From Saccharina japonica (Eukaryota; Sar; Phaeophyceae; Laminariales; Laminariaceae): a DNA stretch of 64,000 bases. Under the pieces are notes generated by a model that had not been told where the DNA came from, searched no databases, and saw nothing but the letters and a program-made list of their open reading frames with translations. The stretch is from the NCBI GenBank assembly GCA_008828725.1, contig MEHQ01001776.1, forward strand, positions 760,474-824,473. Reading direction: 5' to 3'. A program made the translations under genes and the position numbers. Numbering within the stretch: position 1 is the first letter of the stretch; each line of letters starts with the position of its first letter. Positions 24,501 to 39,600 of the stretch are shown here, piece by piece.

Positions 24501-27500
24501 TGCTGGCCTCCTTCCCGAGGGCCGCCTCGCAGAGAAACATCACGCCCACGTTGACCCCCGACCCCTTGGCTCCGTAAGCAGGGCGCAGATACTGACGGCT
24601 AGCGTCAAAGCAAGGCAAGGGGGGGGGAAACGGCTGGCGTCGGTTAGCCATTGAAGGACCCCTCTGTCGAGAACTGTTGTAAAATACCAAGGTGAAAGCG
24701 TATCACGACATACAAGGGTTCGTCCACCTTCACACGTCAGACAGATCATCTACAGGTAGATAATTTACAGATATATCATTTACAGATAGATCATTTACAG
24801 ATACATCATCTACAGATACATTATCTACAGACAGATCATCTAGATCAGATAGATCAGCTACTGTAGATCATCTAGATCAGATAGATCAGCTACTGTAGAG
24901 CATCTAGATCATCTAGATCAGCTACTGTAGATCATCTAGATGATCTAGATCATAACCTGCCGTTATGAGATGCTGTGCAGGATTTGTGTAAGTACAGATC
25001 CAACCCACGAAACATGCCCTATCAGATCACGCAGGCTTCACGGCTCCCACTCGATAACATGATGAGCTAGATCATACAGGTCAGGAACGAATTTGCTCTG
25101 AAATATCTAGATTTCAAGTGCGTATCATAGGAATCGGCTATCTGGTCGAGGTGTGAATATACTACGACAGAAACGAGCAAAAGCCAGCAGTGCCTTTGCA
25201 TGGTGAATATCATTATACATCTATAAATTACCACAACAAAGAGCGAGAAGCTAGCAGCGACCTTCTCAAAATACCAGGGTACACACTACCACATTGGACG
25301 AGAATACAATCCCCAAGTCAACATTAAACGGTGATCATATTTCCGTCCAGAGTAGTATACATTACGACAGCGACGAGGCAAACCTGCCAGTGACATTTGG
25401 CAAATACCAGGGCGCATGTATATATCACTACAGCAACGAGCAAAAGCCAACGTCAGCAGTGATTATTGGCAAAATGCCACCAAGTACAAAACGCCAACAA
25501 TGAACGGAGGAAACCAGCGGGAACCTTGATATTCGAAGAAATGCAGCGGCACGATATTCATACGTACACACGTAGGGGGTGTGGATTTATCGGACAGCTC
25601 TTCAGTTAAGGCGACCTTTCAGTCAAAAACAGTCAAAAATGGCCAAAAACAGTCAGAAACAGTCAGAAACACAGGCAGAAACAGTCAGAAACGGTCAGAA
25701 ACGGTCAGAAACAGACAGAAACAGTCAGAAACAGTCAGAAACAATCAGAAACACGAACGTATTTGGGCGGGACTCGTCTGCGCCGGAACAAGACACACAT
25801 TTTTCGTTGGCGCGGGAGCGGGATAATACTATGTGCACGGGACTCGTTCGTGCGGGAGCGGGATTCGAAAAAAATAAGCACGGGACCACGCGATAATCCC
25901 GAATCCCGCACAAAAAAAGCGCAGGATAAATCCCGCGAAAAAAATCCCGTGGAATACCCTATTAAACAAATCCGCCTCCACCTTATATGTTTTGTGCGAA
26001 CAAAAAAACAAGACAAGCTACGTAATGGCAACCTGGAATACATGATATGCCAACCCGGAAGTATGTGAAAAGCAAGTGGAAAACAACCGAAGTCCGCCGT
26101 ATGTAACGCATGGCTCATCAGGGCCTATAGCGCACCCACCTCTTGCCGTTCTCGGAGGCGAGGTAGATGCCCTTGCCCACGCGTCCGCCGGAGTGGGGCA
26201 TGATGCGAAGCCCGCTCTTGATGATGGCCGCTACCACGGCCACTGTTTGGTTTTCGACAAAAAACGAAACAAAGCAAAAAACGAAACGTGCCAAAACCAA
26301 GCACGAAAACGCGCAAACAAGCAAGCAAGCAAGCAACAAAGCAACAAAATAAGCCGATTTAGACAGAAACAAAATCAAAAGCAGCCGATATAGAGGAAAA
26401 AATCAAAAGCAGCCGATTCAGGGAAAAAATCAAAAGCCGCTGTTTGTTTCGAGCAAAACCGCAACAATAACAAAACGTCCCGAAACAATGCACGAACGCG
26501 CAATCAAGCAAGCATGTCAGCAAGCCCGCAAGCAAGCAAGGCAGCCAATTTCGAAAACAAAATGAAATAATCGGTGCCACCAAAAAGATGCCGCGCGAGC
26601 AAGAAAGTAAGCAAACAACCAGGCATTTTCGAGCATAAATAAAACAAATATCCCCCAGAGAGGACGACGCACAAGCAAGCAAGCAAGCCAGCAAGCCAAC
26701 AAGCCAGCAAGCCAGCAGTCGTTTTCAAGCAGAAACAGAAAAAAAGTCCCCAAAAAAACCCAGCAGCCATGACCGGCGTAAGACAGAAAGGGAAACAGCC
26801 GTGGGGCGGCGGGGGCAGAGATCGCGTGCGGAAACGCAAAGAGGGCGTAGTACAAGATGGCACAGAGCAGTATGGTACGGTAACAATATGGTACGGTAAC
26901 AATATGGCACGGTACAATATGGTATGGTACAAGACGGCACACAGGACAAGGTGTTGCGGTACAAGTTGTTGCGGTACCAGTTGGTCCGTGCAGTTCAAGA
27001 TTAGTGCAGTACAACATGGTGGTACGAGTATCGTGCTTGGTATATCATGGTGCGGTACAATATGGTACGGTTCAAGACGGCGCAGCAAAAGACGGCAACA
27101 AGTCAAGACGGCACAGTACATGATGGCAAGCAGAGTACAAGATGGTGGGGCGGTATGATAAGAAGCCATTTCCCGCCGTTCGTCCCGCGCCACAGCAGCT
27201 TGCGGTTGGTAACCTTCTCGTGGGTATATCCTTTCGGTACAATATACGAGGCAGCAAGGTACACGATATGGTATGGCACCATATCTTGAAGAAAAGTACC
27301 AACATGGTCCGGTACAACCCGGCACAAGGTGGTGCGGTACAAAGTGGCACTCACAGTACACTATAGCACGGTACCCTATGGTACGGTACACCATGGTACG
27401 GTACACCATGGTATGGTTCAATATGGTACGGCAGTATAATTGGACGGGCTACAAAACGGCGGCGACGATGCGTTTCCCACCGTTCGTCCCGTGCCACAGG

Positions 27501-30500
27501 AGCTTCCGGTTGACGATTTTGTCGTGGGCGGCGAAGCGCTTCGCTTCTCCCTGCCTGTCCACGCTCCAGACGTCGTACAAGTCCATGCTGCCGTAGCTCG
27601 GCTTCGTGTTTTCCATGTAGCACCTGCCGCATCAATACACACAGGGACGAAGAAACGTTGCATTCGACGCGTCCTAGAAGTACACCGTATATATGTGACC
27701 TCCCTTGAGTTCCACAGATGTCAGATTTTGTTCCCCTCAAAACCCGTAGTTCGCACGATCGAAGTATCCCTCTCAGCTTGCAAAGATGAGTTTCGATAAA
27801 ATCCTCGATCTCACAGCTGTGTTTTTTTTTTTTTTCAAAATATATACCTGGTACTACATATGGCAAGGGTAGAGTCTGTGCGAGTCGACGAGGGAAGAAA
27901 GGGCCGAAGTCTTCTCGCGATAAAAAGGCAAGGTAACGAACCGTAGTTGGGGGGGGGGGGGGGGGGAGAAGAGCCTACTTTTGTGACCCCGGGTCTGATT
28001 TACGACTAGGAAAGAGAGAGAAAAGAAGGGCGAAGATGATAAATGGGATGGAAAAAAACATTAAAAAAAAAAAGTTGGTGGGTATTCTAGGCGCATTGTT
28101 GCGATGTGTCAGACCTCTTGCGCTGTATGTTACCTGCATGCCTTACCGCCTGGGCATACAGTTGGGCGACAGGAAGGCATGCCTTATTACAAACATACAC
28201 CAGACCCGAGTGCCTAGCGAGAGCTGCCTACCTCTGTATTTAACTTTCCTTGCGACAATCCACGCCGCAAATTTCAGCCCAACAATGTTGAACGAACACC
28301 GTACCGCATACCGTATATACAACACCGAAGAAAACACACACCCCCGAGAAGACTTTCGGAGCCAATTTTTCTGAGAGCCAGGAGAGGTTAAGGGGAGTGC
28401 ACACAACGAAAATCGACATGATTTTCGGAGCCTATTTTATTGAGAGCCAGGAGGAGTTAAGGGGCGTGCACACAACGAAAAATGTCGATATATTTCCATA
28501 CACGCATTGCTCGGCAGCAGCACCCTCTCCCTTGTCGAAAAGCCCAGTTTAGAAATGCGTCCGAAGGGATGTGTTGTCCTACCTCAAGTGTGTTATGCGG
28601 TACTCGTGTCCCTTTTCACGTACACAGTACGTACGTAATACTACAAGCTGACAAAACGACACACCCCGGACGCGTGCTACGATGGAGGTGGAGGTATACC
28701 TTTATTTGGCTGAAACGATTTCCGACTGACCTATTAAAGGCTCCTTACCTTCACCCAAAATCGTTGAAAAACAATATTGTTGTACGAGTACCTAGGACAT
28801 GAAATTGTTCATCGTGTCTTACAACCCATAAAGAGCTGAAAAACGTATCCCACACTAATTCCAAGTAGTTTGTCCCCGAAAACGGAGGGCCAGTTCTTAA
28901 CCCATTCAGAACTGAAAAATGTATCCCACACTAATTCCAAGTAGTTTGTCCCGAAAAACGGGGGACCGGTTCTTAAGGGGTTAAGGGGTTAAGCGTCTTT
29001 ATTTTCCACCAAAATCGGTGTGCAGGCTACTGCAGGTATAGAGCTCCTCACGTGACTACCCTCAGAAAATGGCCTGTATACAGGTGCATCACCTCTACCT
29101 GTAGATACCATCGCGGCCACCCAACCCCTACTTCTCCCTCATACTGACGTGCCCAAGAGCATTGACTTTCTCAAGAGCGGCCGATGGCGTACAGCAGTGG
29201 GCCATGTTAAAACAAAAAAGACATAACTGGTGGTACAGGTAGTTCACGAATAGGATAAAGTTGTTAAAAAAATATGTAATAGTCAATTAATGATAGCACC
29301 ATACAGCATGTACGTAGGCATAAAGTAAAGAAAAAACAAGGAAACGCGACGAAAAGAAAAACGTTAAAACAAAACAAAAAACGACGAACAAAAAAACGGT
29401 TAAAAAAAAAAAACAAGAAAACGACGAAAACAAACGTTAAAAAGGGACAAGAAAACGACGAAAACAAACAAAAAAACAAAAAGTTCCCGCCTTCGCCTTT
29501 GATTGTATTATCCCTCACTTGATGGTCTTGTACTCGTGCGACTGAGGTGACACCAGCTCGAGGTCGGCGTTGAGCATCCCGTAGTTCACGTCCGTAGGGT
29601 GGGGTACCGGCGGCGGCACAGCAGCAGCACCACCACCTTTCTTCGCACCGTTCCCCTTCCCCTTCCCCTTACCGGCTGCAAGCATGGTCTGAGCCTCACC
29701 AATGTCCTGCAGCACATTCAGCATCTCCACCTGCCGGGGGGGGGGGCGTAAGGAGAGGGGGGGGGCAGGGGAGACGAAGGAGGTGAGATAGGGGGGGTTG
29801 GAGGGGAGGGGGGGTACCCATGGCATACATGACCGAAGTCACATGACCATAGACCCTCGCATCCGTACAATGCTGGGACGGAGCACGTCGGGTTTTAACC
29901 CACCAGGGGAGGGGGGGGGTACGTTGCGTGCAGATTGATGGGCGAATACAAGGATACAAGGAGGTGGGGTAAAAAGCGGGACCGTGGTGGGGAGGGGGGC
30001 GTACTCATTTATTGCTTGCCTTATTTATTGTCATTTGACCATTGACCACGCATCCCTTTCGAGACGAAGCACCGTGGGGGGGGGGGGCTCTGGACGCTTT
30101 CGCGAAGGGTGAGGGGATTTGCATGCGTTGAGGAGAACGGGGGGGCTCGATGGGCGATTGTAAAGAGACATTATCAAATGCTGGAGTCCGGGGGGGGCGA
30201 GAGTCCTTGTGCTTGGGCTTGCGAAGTCGATTGCTATCCAGGGGGGGGGGGGTTCCGTACGTTTTCTTTGCTCGTTCGTACATAGATGTGATGTGATACA
30301 TGCACGCGGCGTCGGGGTTGTTTTCCTGGAGCATGGAGCTCTTGGTATTTGCAAGTCGCCAGTTTTCACTTAGTGATGGACCTCTGTCCGACTCATTCGC
30401 ATGTTTTTGTGATGTTCTTCCTTGCGAGCAAGCGTATGATAGCAGGCGGGAGCCGCCCGCGGAGCGAAGCGCCTTGCATACCTTACGGTACGCACCCTTG

Positions 30501-33500
30501 GCACACATAACAGGTATCCATGGCGCCAATGTGGCAACTGTAAAAAAAAATGGCTAGAACTACAAAGCTAGAAAATCGGTGTCTAGGCAACAGCCCTCCT
30601 CACCTTGGAGCTAAGCTCATCCTCAGAGTCGATCACCGGCGGTCTCGTGCGCCCGAAAGCGTGGGGGATGACCTGGGAGTGAAAAAAACGCCCGGAGGAG
30701 AGGGAGACGACACAAAACAATAAAATGAATGCCATCAAAAGCAAATCGGTTTCGGCGGAGTCGACTATTCCGGGGGGACGAATGTAGTGAGAATAAGACT
30801 ATTCCGGGGGGGCTAATGTAGTGAGAATAAGACTATCCCGGAGGGTCTAATGTAGTAAGAATAATCAGAAACCACGATGGACACCGAAAGCCACATAACC
30901 TCCTATGTTTTATGGATCATATTTGGTTCTGAATGTTATGCTCTACCCGAAATAGTGGAATTTCGAGTGAGAGCACACGGTCGAAGCAAGCCCCACTCAC
31001 CCCCCCCTCCCCTCGGATCTATGGTCATACCACTACGGCCATGCACGAAAATGAAGTACACCCCCGCCCCCTCTTCCCGGGTTTCCTGTGTCGATTTAAT
31101 CGTACGATTTAATAAAAAATGAAACGGCTGCGATTCACAGCCCCTTAAAAACAGTTTTTTTTTTATGTTTGGCAAGCTTGTTCGTCGTGAGGCGTTGCAC
31201 AGACGCTGCTACCGTACCAAAAGGTAGGTCGAGGCATACTTCAAGAAAACCCCGGCTCATCCTTGGGGCTCGCCAACGTCGATTCCCCCCCCAAAGCGTT
31301 CACGAGGCAATTTACATAGTATACCCATTGCTGTCCCTGGAAGTGGCCACACCAGAAAGAAAGTAATTTTCATCCGGCACTGTCATCCATATGAAAGAAA
31401 ATCCACCTCACAAGCGGTCCTAGGTCCTAGATCATGCAGATTGTACTGGCTCCACCCGGCAACATTTGGGCTAGATTATACATATCACGAATGTATCTGC
31501 GCTTGAAAATGTAAATCATAAAGAGGGGGTCATCAGATCATCAGATCATCAGATCATCAGATCATCAGATCATCAGATCATCAGATCATCAGATCATCAG
31601 ATCATCAGATCATCAGATCATCAGATCATCAGATCATCAGATCATCAGATCATCAGATCATCAGATCATCAGTGATCTGTCCGATCTGATCTGTTTATAC
31701 CTGGTAAAACCTAGCGGAAAGCGTCTCAAGCAAGGCGGCCCTGTTTGCTCCCGACGCCCCCATCGCGTTCTCCAGCTCTTCGAGGACGGCGTACCCACGC
31801 TGGACCTGCTCCACAGTCGCATAAAAGGAAATTGAAAGGTTAGGTTTCACACATCGGATATATCATCTACAGATAGATTATCTACAGATAGATCATCTAC
31901 AGATAGGTCACCTGCATATAGGTCACCTACAGATAGATCATCTACAGATAGATAATCTACAGATATATCATCTACAGATAGATCATCTACAGATAGGTCA
32001 TCTACAGATAGGTCATCTACAGATAGATCATCTACAGATAGATCTTCTACAGATAGATTTTCTACAGATATATCATCTAGATCATCTAGATCATCTAGAC
32101 CATCTAGACCCTATACTTGCCGCTGGACCTGCCCGCTAACCGCGGAGGGTGGCCTTGATGGCCCTTGTCCTCCGGCCGTGCGCACTCTGAATTCGTAGAG
32201 GACAACTTGTGCTAGGCAGGGCGAGTCTTCCTCTACGACTTCAGAGTGGCGCACGGTCCGAGGAAACGGCTCTTCAAGACCACGTACGGTTGACAGTCCT
32301 GCCTGGCCGCCGTACGAAGATTCACGTAAAAATCAGAAATCTTCACTTGGGCAGGCCAGCCGCAAGTCTTCCTCCCCGAGCTTCAGAGCGGTACACGGTC
32401 GGAATACAAGGACAATCAAGGCCACATACGGTTGGCAATCCTGACTGGCCGCCGTATCAAGATTCAAGAAGGAAGATTCAGAAATATTCCAGAATCTTAA
32501 CCGAGTCTTGACGAAGGCTCAAGATACTCCAGATCTGGAGCAACACCCCTTCTACATACGGGTCAATTCGTTCGGAAAGTTCCAAAATCTTCATCAAGTC
32601 TTGACGAAGATTCAAGGTATTCCAGATATGGAGCAACACCCCTTCCATGTGCGGGTCAATTCAGAACCAACCACAAACCACCCCGTCGGCAGTCAATTCC
32701 CTACCCTGTCTTATTCTCAGCTGCCTTCAACAGCAGCAATGTCAAAAACATCTAGATTGTTTTTTCGTGAACACTTCTTCAAGATTTCTTGAATCGTTCT
32801 GAATCTTACTTTTTGAATTTTCATATGGCGGCCAATCAGGATTGCCCCCCGTACGTGGCCTTGATGATGCTTGTCCTGCGACCGTGAGCCGCTCACCACT
32901 CGCAGAGGAAAACGTGCGCTTCGCCTGCCAAGCGCAAGTCTTCCTCTTCGAGAGGAGAGTGGCCTACGGTCGGAGAACAAGCACCATCAAGGCCAAGGAC
33001 GGCGGGGAATCCTGACTGGCCGCCGTATGAAGATTCAAAAAGTAAGATGCTCAAAGATTCAAGAAACTTATCAAGGCCAAGGACGGCGGGGAATCCTGAC
33101 TGGCCGCCGTATGAAGATTCAAAAAGTAAGATGCACAAAGATTCGAGAAACTTGGGGGAAACCTTCACACGAAAATATTCTAGATACTCTTTGATACCAT
33201 GAGTTCATTCGTTCGGAAGATTCGAGAATCTTGTCGACGAAATTTTGACCAAGGTTCAAGATACTCCACATGTGGAGCAACACCTCATCTATATACGGGT
33301 CAATTCGTTCGGAAAATTCCAGAATCTTGACGAAAGTCTCGACGAAGATTCAAGATATTCCAGATCTGGAGCAACACCCCTTCCATGTGAGGATCAATTC
33401 AAAATCAACCGCAAACCACCTCCTCGGCAGTCCCTTCCCCACCCTACCTCCTTACCAGCTCTCTTCAACAGCAGCAATGTTAGCATTGTCCCAGACCTCG

Positions 33501-34025
33501 CCTGCCTGCAAATAATATTACCAAGTCAAATAATATTACCAAGTAAGTGTTCGTCGGCCTTACCCGGCAAAACTAACTGATCGGAAAAAAAAAATCGATC
33601 TCCGCTCTGCGGCAAGGATCGAGTTATCGACCTCGCTATCGCTTGCTCGGCACCAATGCGGAGCCCTTGTATATACCTTGTACTACTAATACCATCAACG
33701 AAGTTATTTTTCGACCATTTTTCGCGGGAAGACGTAAACTAGGGTTTTTTTATCCCACTTCATGGAGTTATTTCCGGGCCATTTTTCGCGGGAAGACGTA
33801 AACGAGTTTTTTTGTTATCCCACCCTGGTTAGAACGCCGTTTGGCTTGGTATAATACTGCTGCGCGCGCGCACGCACCTGCGCCGCGCTGAGTTGTCCGA
33901 GGGGCATCTTCTTCACGTCCACGTTCATCGTCTGCATGGCCGACTTGAACATATCCGAGCTGCGGCAAACCACGCGCCGTGACGCAACCCAAGCAGCACC
34001 AGCACCAGCAGTAACAGAAGTAGCA

Positions 34026-34067
<42 letters not shown>

Positions 34068-36582
34068 ACCGCAGAAGAAACAGCACCAGCATCACAGGCG
34101 TTGCGTATTGAAGAAAACAGGGACCGACACAGAGGCCGTAGAGTTAAAAATCGGAGCAACAAACAACAACAAAAAAACGAAGTCAATTTGCGCAAGGTGA
34201 AAGAAAGATGCGTTAAACGATGCTTGTCAAAGGTCGTTAGAGTACCAGCACCAGTCCTCTGGATTCAGTCGATGACTGGCCAGCGCCAGTCATCTTGGAG
34301 GACCCAGTCCCCAGGGCACCTGGGGGGGGGGGTGTACTCATGTTGTGCACGGCCGTAGTCATATGACCATAGACCCTCGCATCCCTACAATGACGGGACG
34401 GAGCACGTTGGGTTTTCACCAACCAGGCAGACATTGCTTGCACCAAGCGCGAAGCGCCGTGAGGTATTGGGCGAGTCGCATGGAGGGTGAGCTGCATCCT
34501 GCTAAGAACCGCCTCTGAGGCGGACTTGCATATGGACGACAGCTTCAATGAGTTAGTAGCCCTGGGGGGGGGGTGAAATGACTTGAGTCCCGCCAGTCCA
34601 AAGGGTAAGATAAGTTGAAATGACTGGGTTCTCGTCTGTTCCAAAGGCACCTGCCTGGGGGCTGAAATGACTGAATCCCGCCAGTTCCAAGAGTACAAAA
34701 AGCTGAAACGACTGATTCCTCGCGAGTACCGAGCCGAGCCAAAACGGCCAAACAAAAAGAAAACACGTTTTTGTGTATTTTGTTATCTCTCTTTCAAAAT
34801 GTCCCCCAAAACAAAACAAGAAAGGTCTGCCTCAGTCCTCGGGACTCAGTTAATGACTCGCCAATACCAGCCATTTTGAAGGACCCAGTTCTGAAATGAC
34901 TTGAGTTCCGCCAGCACCGAGGGTACGAGAAACTGACATGATTATTTGGTGCGAAAAGAGTGATATGTAGTTTACCTACATAGGGAAAAAGCTAAACGGT
35001 AGTACTACGGTAGACTGACTGTACTCAAGCCGTGGTAAAAAACGGGTCTGTCTATGGGGATACCGGTGACAGCCCCTAGCCGCTTGAAGGCGAGGCAATC
35101 ACACCGTCTTCCGATTGCGATAAACCAAGATTTCAGATGTAGTACGAGCGAATGCGACTTTTCTAGTTTTGACAACGCCAAAAACATAGGGGTCCCTTTC
35201 GAGCTCCCTGAAGGACCCGACGTCCGATAACCGACGCCAAACGTACGTCGTCCACCATCCTAACACGCACACAAGTTGACGACAGTTACAAACATCCTGG
35301 TGCGCGAGTTCTTACTATTACGGAGGGTCATAGTAAACAGGAACAAATATTGTTAGTAAAAGTAGATAGATATATAGGTTTTTGTGTGCACGGTAGGTCC
35401 TATTTACTATGGTCCCCCGTAGCTATCATTTAGTTTTGTCCACGAAGCAATCGCGTTACTGTTGGTCATGCATCCCCTTCCGCCAGCCAAGAACCGCCTT
35501 CCACCCGCTTTGCAACGTTTTCCACCATCTATGAAACGCCTTCCACCAGTCATGAAACATGAAACCTCTTCCACTACTGTAGCTATATAACGCAATCCAC
35601 CAGCTGGGAAACCCCTTTCACGAGCTACAAAACGCCTTCGACCAGATGTGAAACGCTTCCCATCAGCTATGAAATGTCTCCACCAGGTACGAACCCTTGT
35701 CACCAGCTCCAAAACGACTTTCACCAGCTACAAAATCCCGTCCATAAGCTATAACCCCATTCTACTAGCTATGACACGCCTTCCATTAGCCATGAATCGC
35801 CTTTCCACCAGCTATGAAACGCCTCCAAGCGCAACCGCTGCACTCGCCAAAAACCACCGCCCAGTATATACACACGTATGATACAGCAGTGGTAGTGGGC
35901 ACCCGCGAACCCTTTCCGCTCCCAGAGTGCATACGAAGCAGGTTGTCGGTGTGTGGTGTGTTTGTGCAGTGTTTGCTGTTGTTGTTGTCATCACGTAAAC
36001 TCATCGCCAAAATCTAGTCCGGCGTCACAAAACAGGCTCCAGTAGTATTTCTGGAGTGGAAGAAAAACAAAAACAAACAGGAAATAAAAAAAACGCGTGT
36101 GTCTTGTGTATGTTTGTGTGTGCGTCAGCATTACCTGAACACAAGCTCGACCAGCTCTTTCGTGGCACGTTTCAGCGTGCAAGGCAGGATCCTGGCGGGA
36201 GGGGCAGAGCATGACGCGCAGCCGCCGCCGCTGGCCACCATGGAGGCGGCAGCAGTGGTGTCAGAGTTGTCCGTTTCGATCAGCTCGTACTTTCCGGCGA
36301 CGGCCTTGAACCCTCCGCTCTGGGCATCCTGAAAACCCGAAACAGACAAAAGAGGGTATGTGACTATTTCTGCGCTGGAAAACGAAGCGACGGATGGCAC
36401 GGCAGCGAAATAATGGTTTCGTTCGCTTCTAGAAGTGGTGGCAGTATGCACTACCTGGTATACCTTTACGTTAGTAACTATTACATGAATACGGGGAGAA
36501 CCTCCCTCCCTCCCTACCTCCCTCCACACAGGGGCTACCGACCAACAGACAGGCAGACAGACAGACAGACAGACAGACAGGC

Positions 36583-36615
<33 letters not shown>

Positions 36616-39600
36616 GGCAGGCAGACAGGCAGACTATGCCAATGGCAAAGACAACCGCAACCACTACCACCACCAATACCACCACCATTACCACCAACAC
36701 CACGGCCACCGCCACTACCATCACTACCACCATCACAAGCACCACCAACACCAACACCCCAACACCAACACCCCAACACCAACACCACCAGCACCAACAC
36801 CGCCCACACGAACATCAACACCAACACGTCGGCTATATGATTATATTGACGCACCGCCCACTTGTTGCCCGTCTTGTCCCTGAACTTCTTGGAGAAAGCG
36901 GTACCCGCGTCGCTCTCCGCCTTAAAGGGGCCCAACTCCGCCGTCGAACCCACCTCACCCACCCGCCCCCAGCGGCACCAGACGAACCACTCCTTCCGGC
37001 CACCGTCTCGGCACATCTGACAACATCCAAGCAGGATTAAGCAGAATCGAGAAACAACAATCAGCAAGTAGCATCACGCATCAAGTATTTGGCGTCAAGC
37101 AGCATCAGGCACCGATCATCATCAAGCATCAGGAGAAGAATCGAGAAACAGTGGGCATAAATTAGCATCAAGCATCGAGCAATAACTGACATCAATCGAG
37201 CATAATCGAGCAATAGCGAGCACCAACTGGGGTCAAGCATTAACCCTTTTGAAGATGTAACTCGCTCAAATGTGTCCCCAAAACGGGCGTACGGTATCAA
37301 AGGTGTTACCTGGTAGCTGTTGAACATTCAGCATCAAGCGGAATCAGGCATCAATCAGCATGGTGCATGAAGCAGAACCAAGCAGCATCAGCCACACGTC
37401 AGCACCAAGCATCAAACAGAACCAAGCAGTATCAGGCACAAATCAGCCTCAAGCATGAAGCAGAACCAAGCAGCGTAAGGCACAAATCAGCATCAAGCAT
37501 GAAGCAGAACCAAGCAGCATCAGGCACCAACACCAGCTTCAAGCATCAATCATCACTAGGCACCAACCATGCCACAGTCCCACATCAAGTACCCCCCCCC
37601 CTCCCCGTGCTCCGTCCCGGCATTGTAAGGATGCGAGGGTCTATGCTTGTACGACAACGGCCGTGCACGAGATGAGTACATCCCCCCCCGCTAGTGGCCA
37701 CGGCGCAATACATAATGTAACAACCGGCAAGGGTGGAGGGTGGGTGTAGGTCTCGCTAAATCCCTTTTTGCTAGGGCTGTGACTTGGCTACTACACGTAG
37801 TAAATAATGAGTTGGCTTACTATTAAAAATAGTCAATAGTTGGGTGGCGAAGTAAACCAACTAACTGACTTGTACCAACTTTTGTTCGTCAAAGAAAAAA
37901 ACACACACACACAACTCGAGCCACAACCGCACCAACCAGGTACAAAGACGACAAATACCTCCGCATCAATTACCGCACGCGACCAATTAGTTGGTTTCAC
38001 GGCGTCACCGCGACTACTGTAACATTAACCACTAGCCAACTAACAACTAGCCGGCGGCTTATACGTAGGTCAGCCAATCAAGCCACGGCCCTACTGGACC
38101 CACCTGGAGCACGTAAAACTTGTTGTTGTTCGCAGCGATGTTGGTCTGGTTCAGCTTCACGTCATGCCCCGCGCACACGGACACGCCCTTGTTATTGGCT
38201 TTAGGGCACGCCTTGTCCACCTCTGCCGTGGAAGTGGAGGCGGCCGCGGTGGGAGTAGCCTTAGCAGCAGCAGCGCCACCTCCTTTTCCCTTGCCCTTGC
38301 TTGCCTGGGATAAGGTAAGCCGACAGCGCACAGCAGTGTGTATACGTAGAGGGAAACAAATAAAAACCACAGCTGTGAGATCTTGTTTGGTCGAAACTAA
38401 GTAGTGATACTTCGATCGTGCGTGCTACAGGATGTATGGGTTTTTAGAGCGCTCCACAAATGCTGACAGTTTTTGTGTATGTGACTCATTTAGTACTCCT
38501 CCTATTTCCACCTCGTAGTAGATTTTCCGAGTCCTGTTTCCAGGGAGACTGCGGGGTTAGGACGGGACTCGTACATCTACTATCTGATTCCAATATTTTG
38601 ATGTAATCTTGTGCCGCGATCTGTTCCATATATTGGACACCTAGAGTACTGAAGTTTTTTTGTTTGTTTTTTGATGAGTTGTTCACTGGGGAGGCGTGAC
38701 AGCGGTAGTACCGACACTTGACACCGCTATTGACGAGAGTAGGAAGGAGATGGAAAATGGTGTGGCAAGGTCCCCGGATCGGCTTTGTAGTGCTAGAGAT
38801 GGGAACCCATGTTACTATCACCGCCGAGTACGATGTTTATCTGCCTGTAGATTATCTATCTGTAGATGATCTATTTGTAGATGATCTATCTGTAGATGAT
38901 CTGTCTGTAGATGATCTATCCGAGGTGTGAACGGTTTGAGGTGAAGACACCACACACACACTGCTGTCGGTTTCACCTTGCCACCGCCAGCCCCCGGCGG
39001 GGTGTTCGGCAGGGAGCGTCCCGGGTTGCGTCGGATGTGGCGGATCTTCCGTCCCGGGTGAGTGACGTTCGTCTGCGTCATCTGCGTCAAGTCCACGTGA
39101 TACATCCACCTGTAATGGCCACGTGAACGCGGGGGGGATGGGGGGGGGGGGGGGCGTACTCATTAAGTGCTTGTCTTACGTAGTCATGTCTTACGTAGTC
39201 ATTTGACTATTGACCATCCATCCCTTTCGAGACGGAGTACCGTTCCTATGGGGGGGGACGGGGCGAACTCATTTGTTTCTTGCCTTAGACATTTGACCAT
39301 TGACCACGCATCCCTTTTCAGAAGGGGGGGGGGGGGGGGGGGAGGCAGAGTCAGCCGTGTACCGAGGCTTCATTGGTCGATCTTTTTTGGGACACCGTAC
39401 ATGTATGGTGAGTTCTGCTTGTTGTTTGTTTTGACGTTGGTCGGCGTCATCTGCGTCAAACCTATGAAACCTTCGCTTGGCCCAAGCAATGACTGCCTGG
39501 TCGGTGAAAACCCGACGTACTCCGTCCAGTCATTGTAGGGGTGCGAGGAGCTATGGTCACACGACAAGGCCATGCATGACATGAGTACAACTCTCGCGCG

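Noticed and set aside
34237..34755. 172-residue minus-strand ORF including KTQRAPSRHCRDARVYGH
   Set aside because: This is the repeat family D sequence, seen at least nine times in the window in different contexts.
36001..36050. Possible PARP exon (YYWSLFCDAGLDFGDEF)
   Set aside because: Exon 8 joins exon 9 directly in phase and gives the expected conserved helix; inserting this piece brings a stop or breaks homology.
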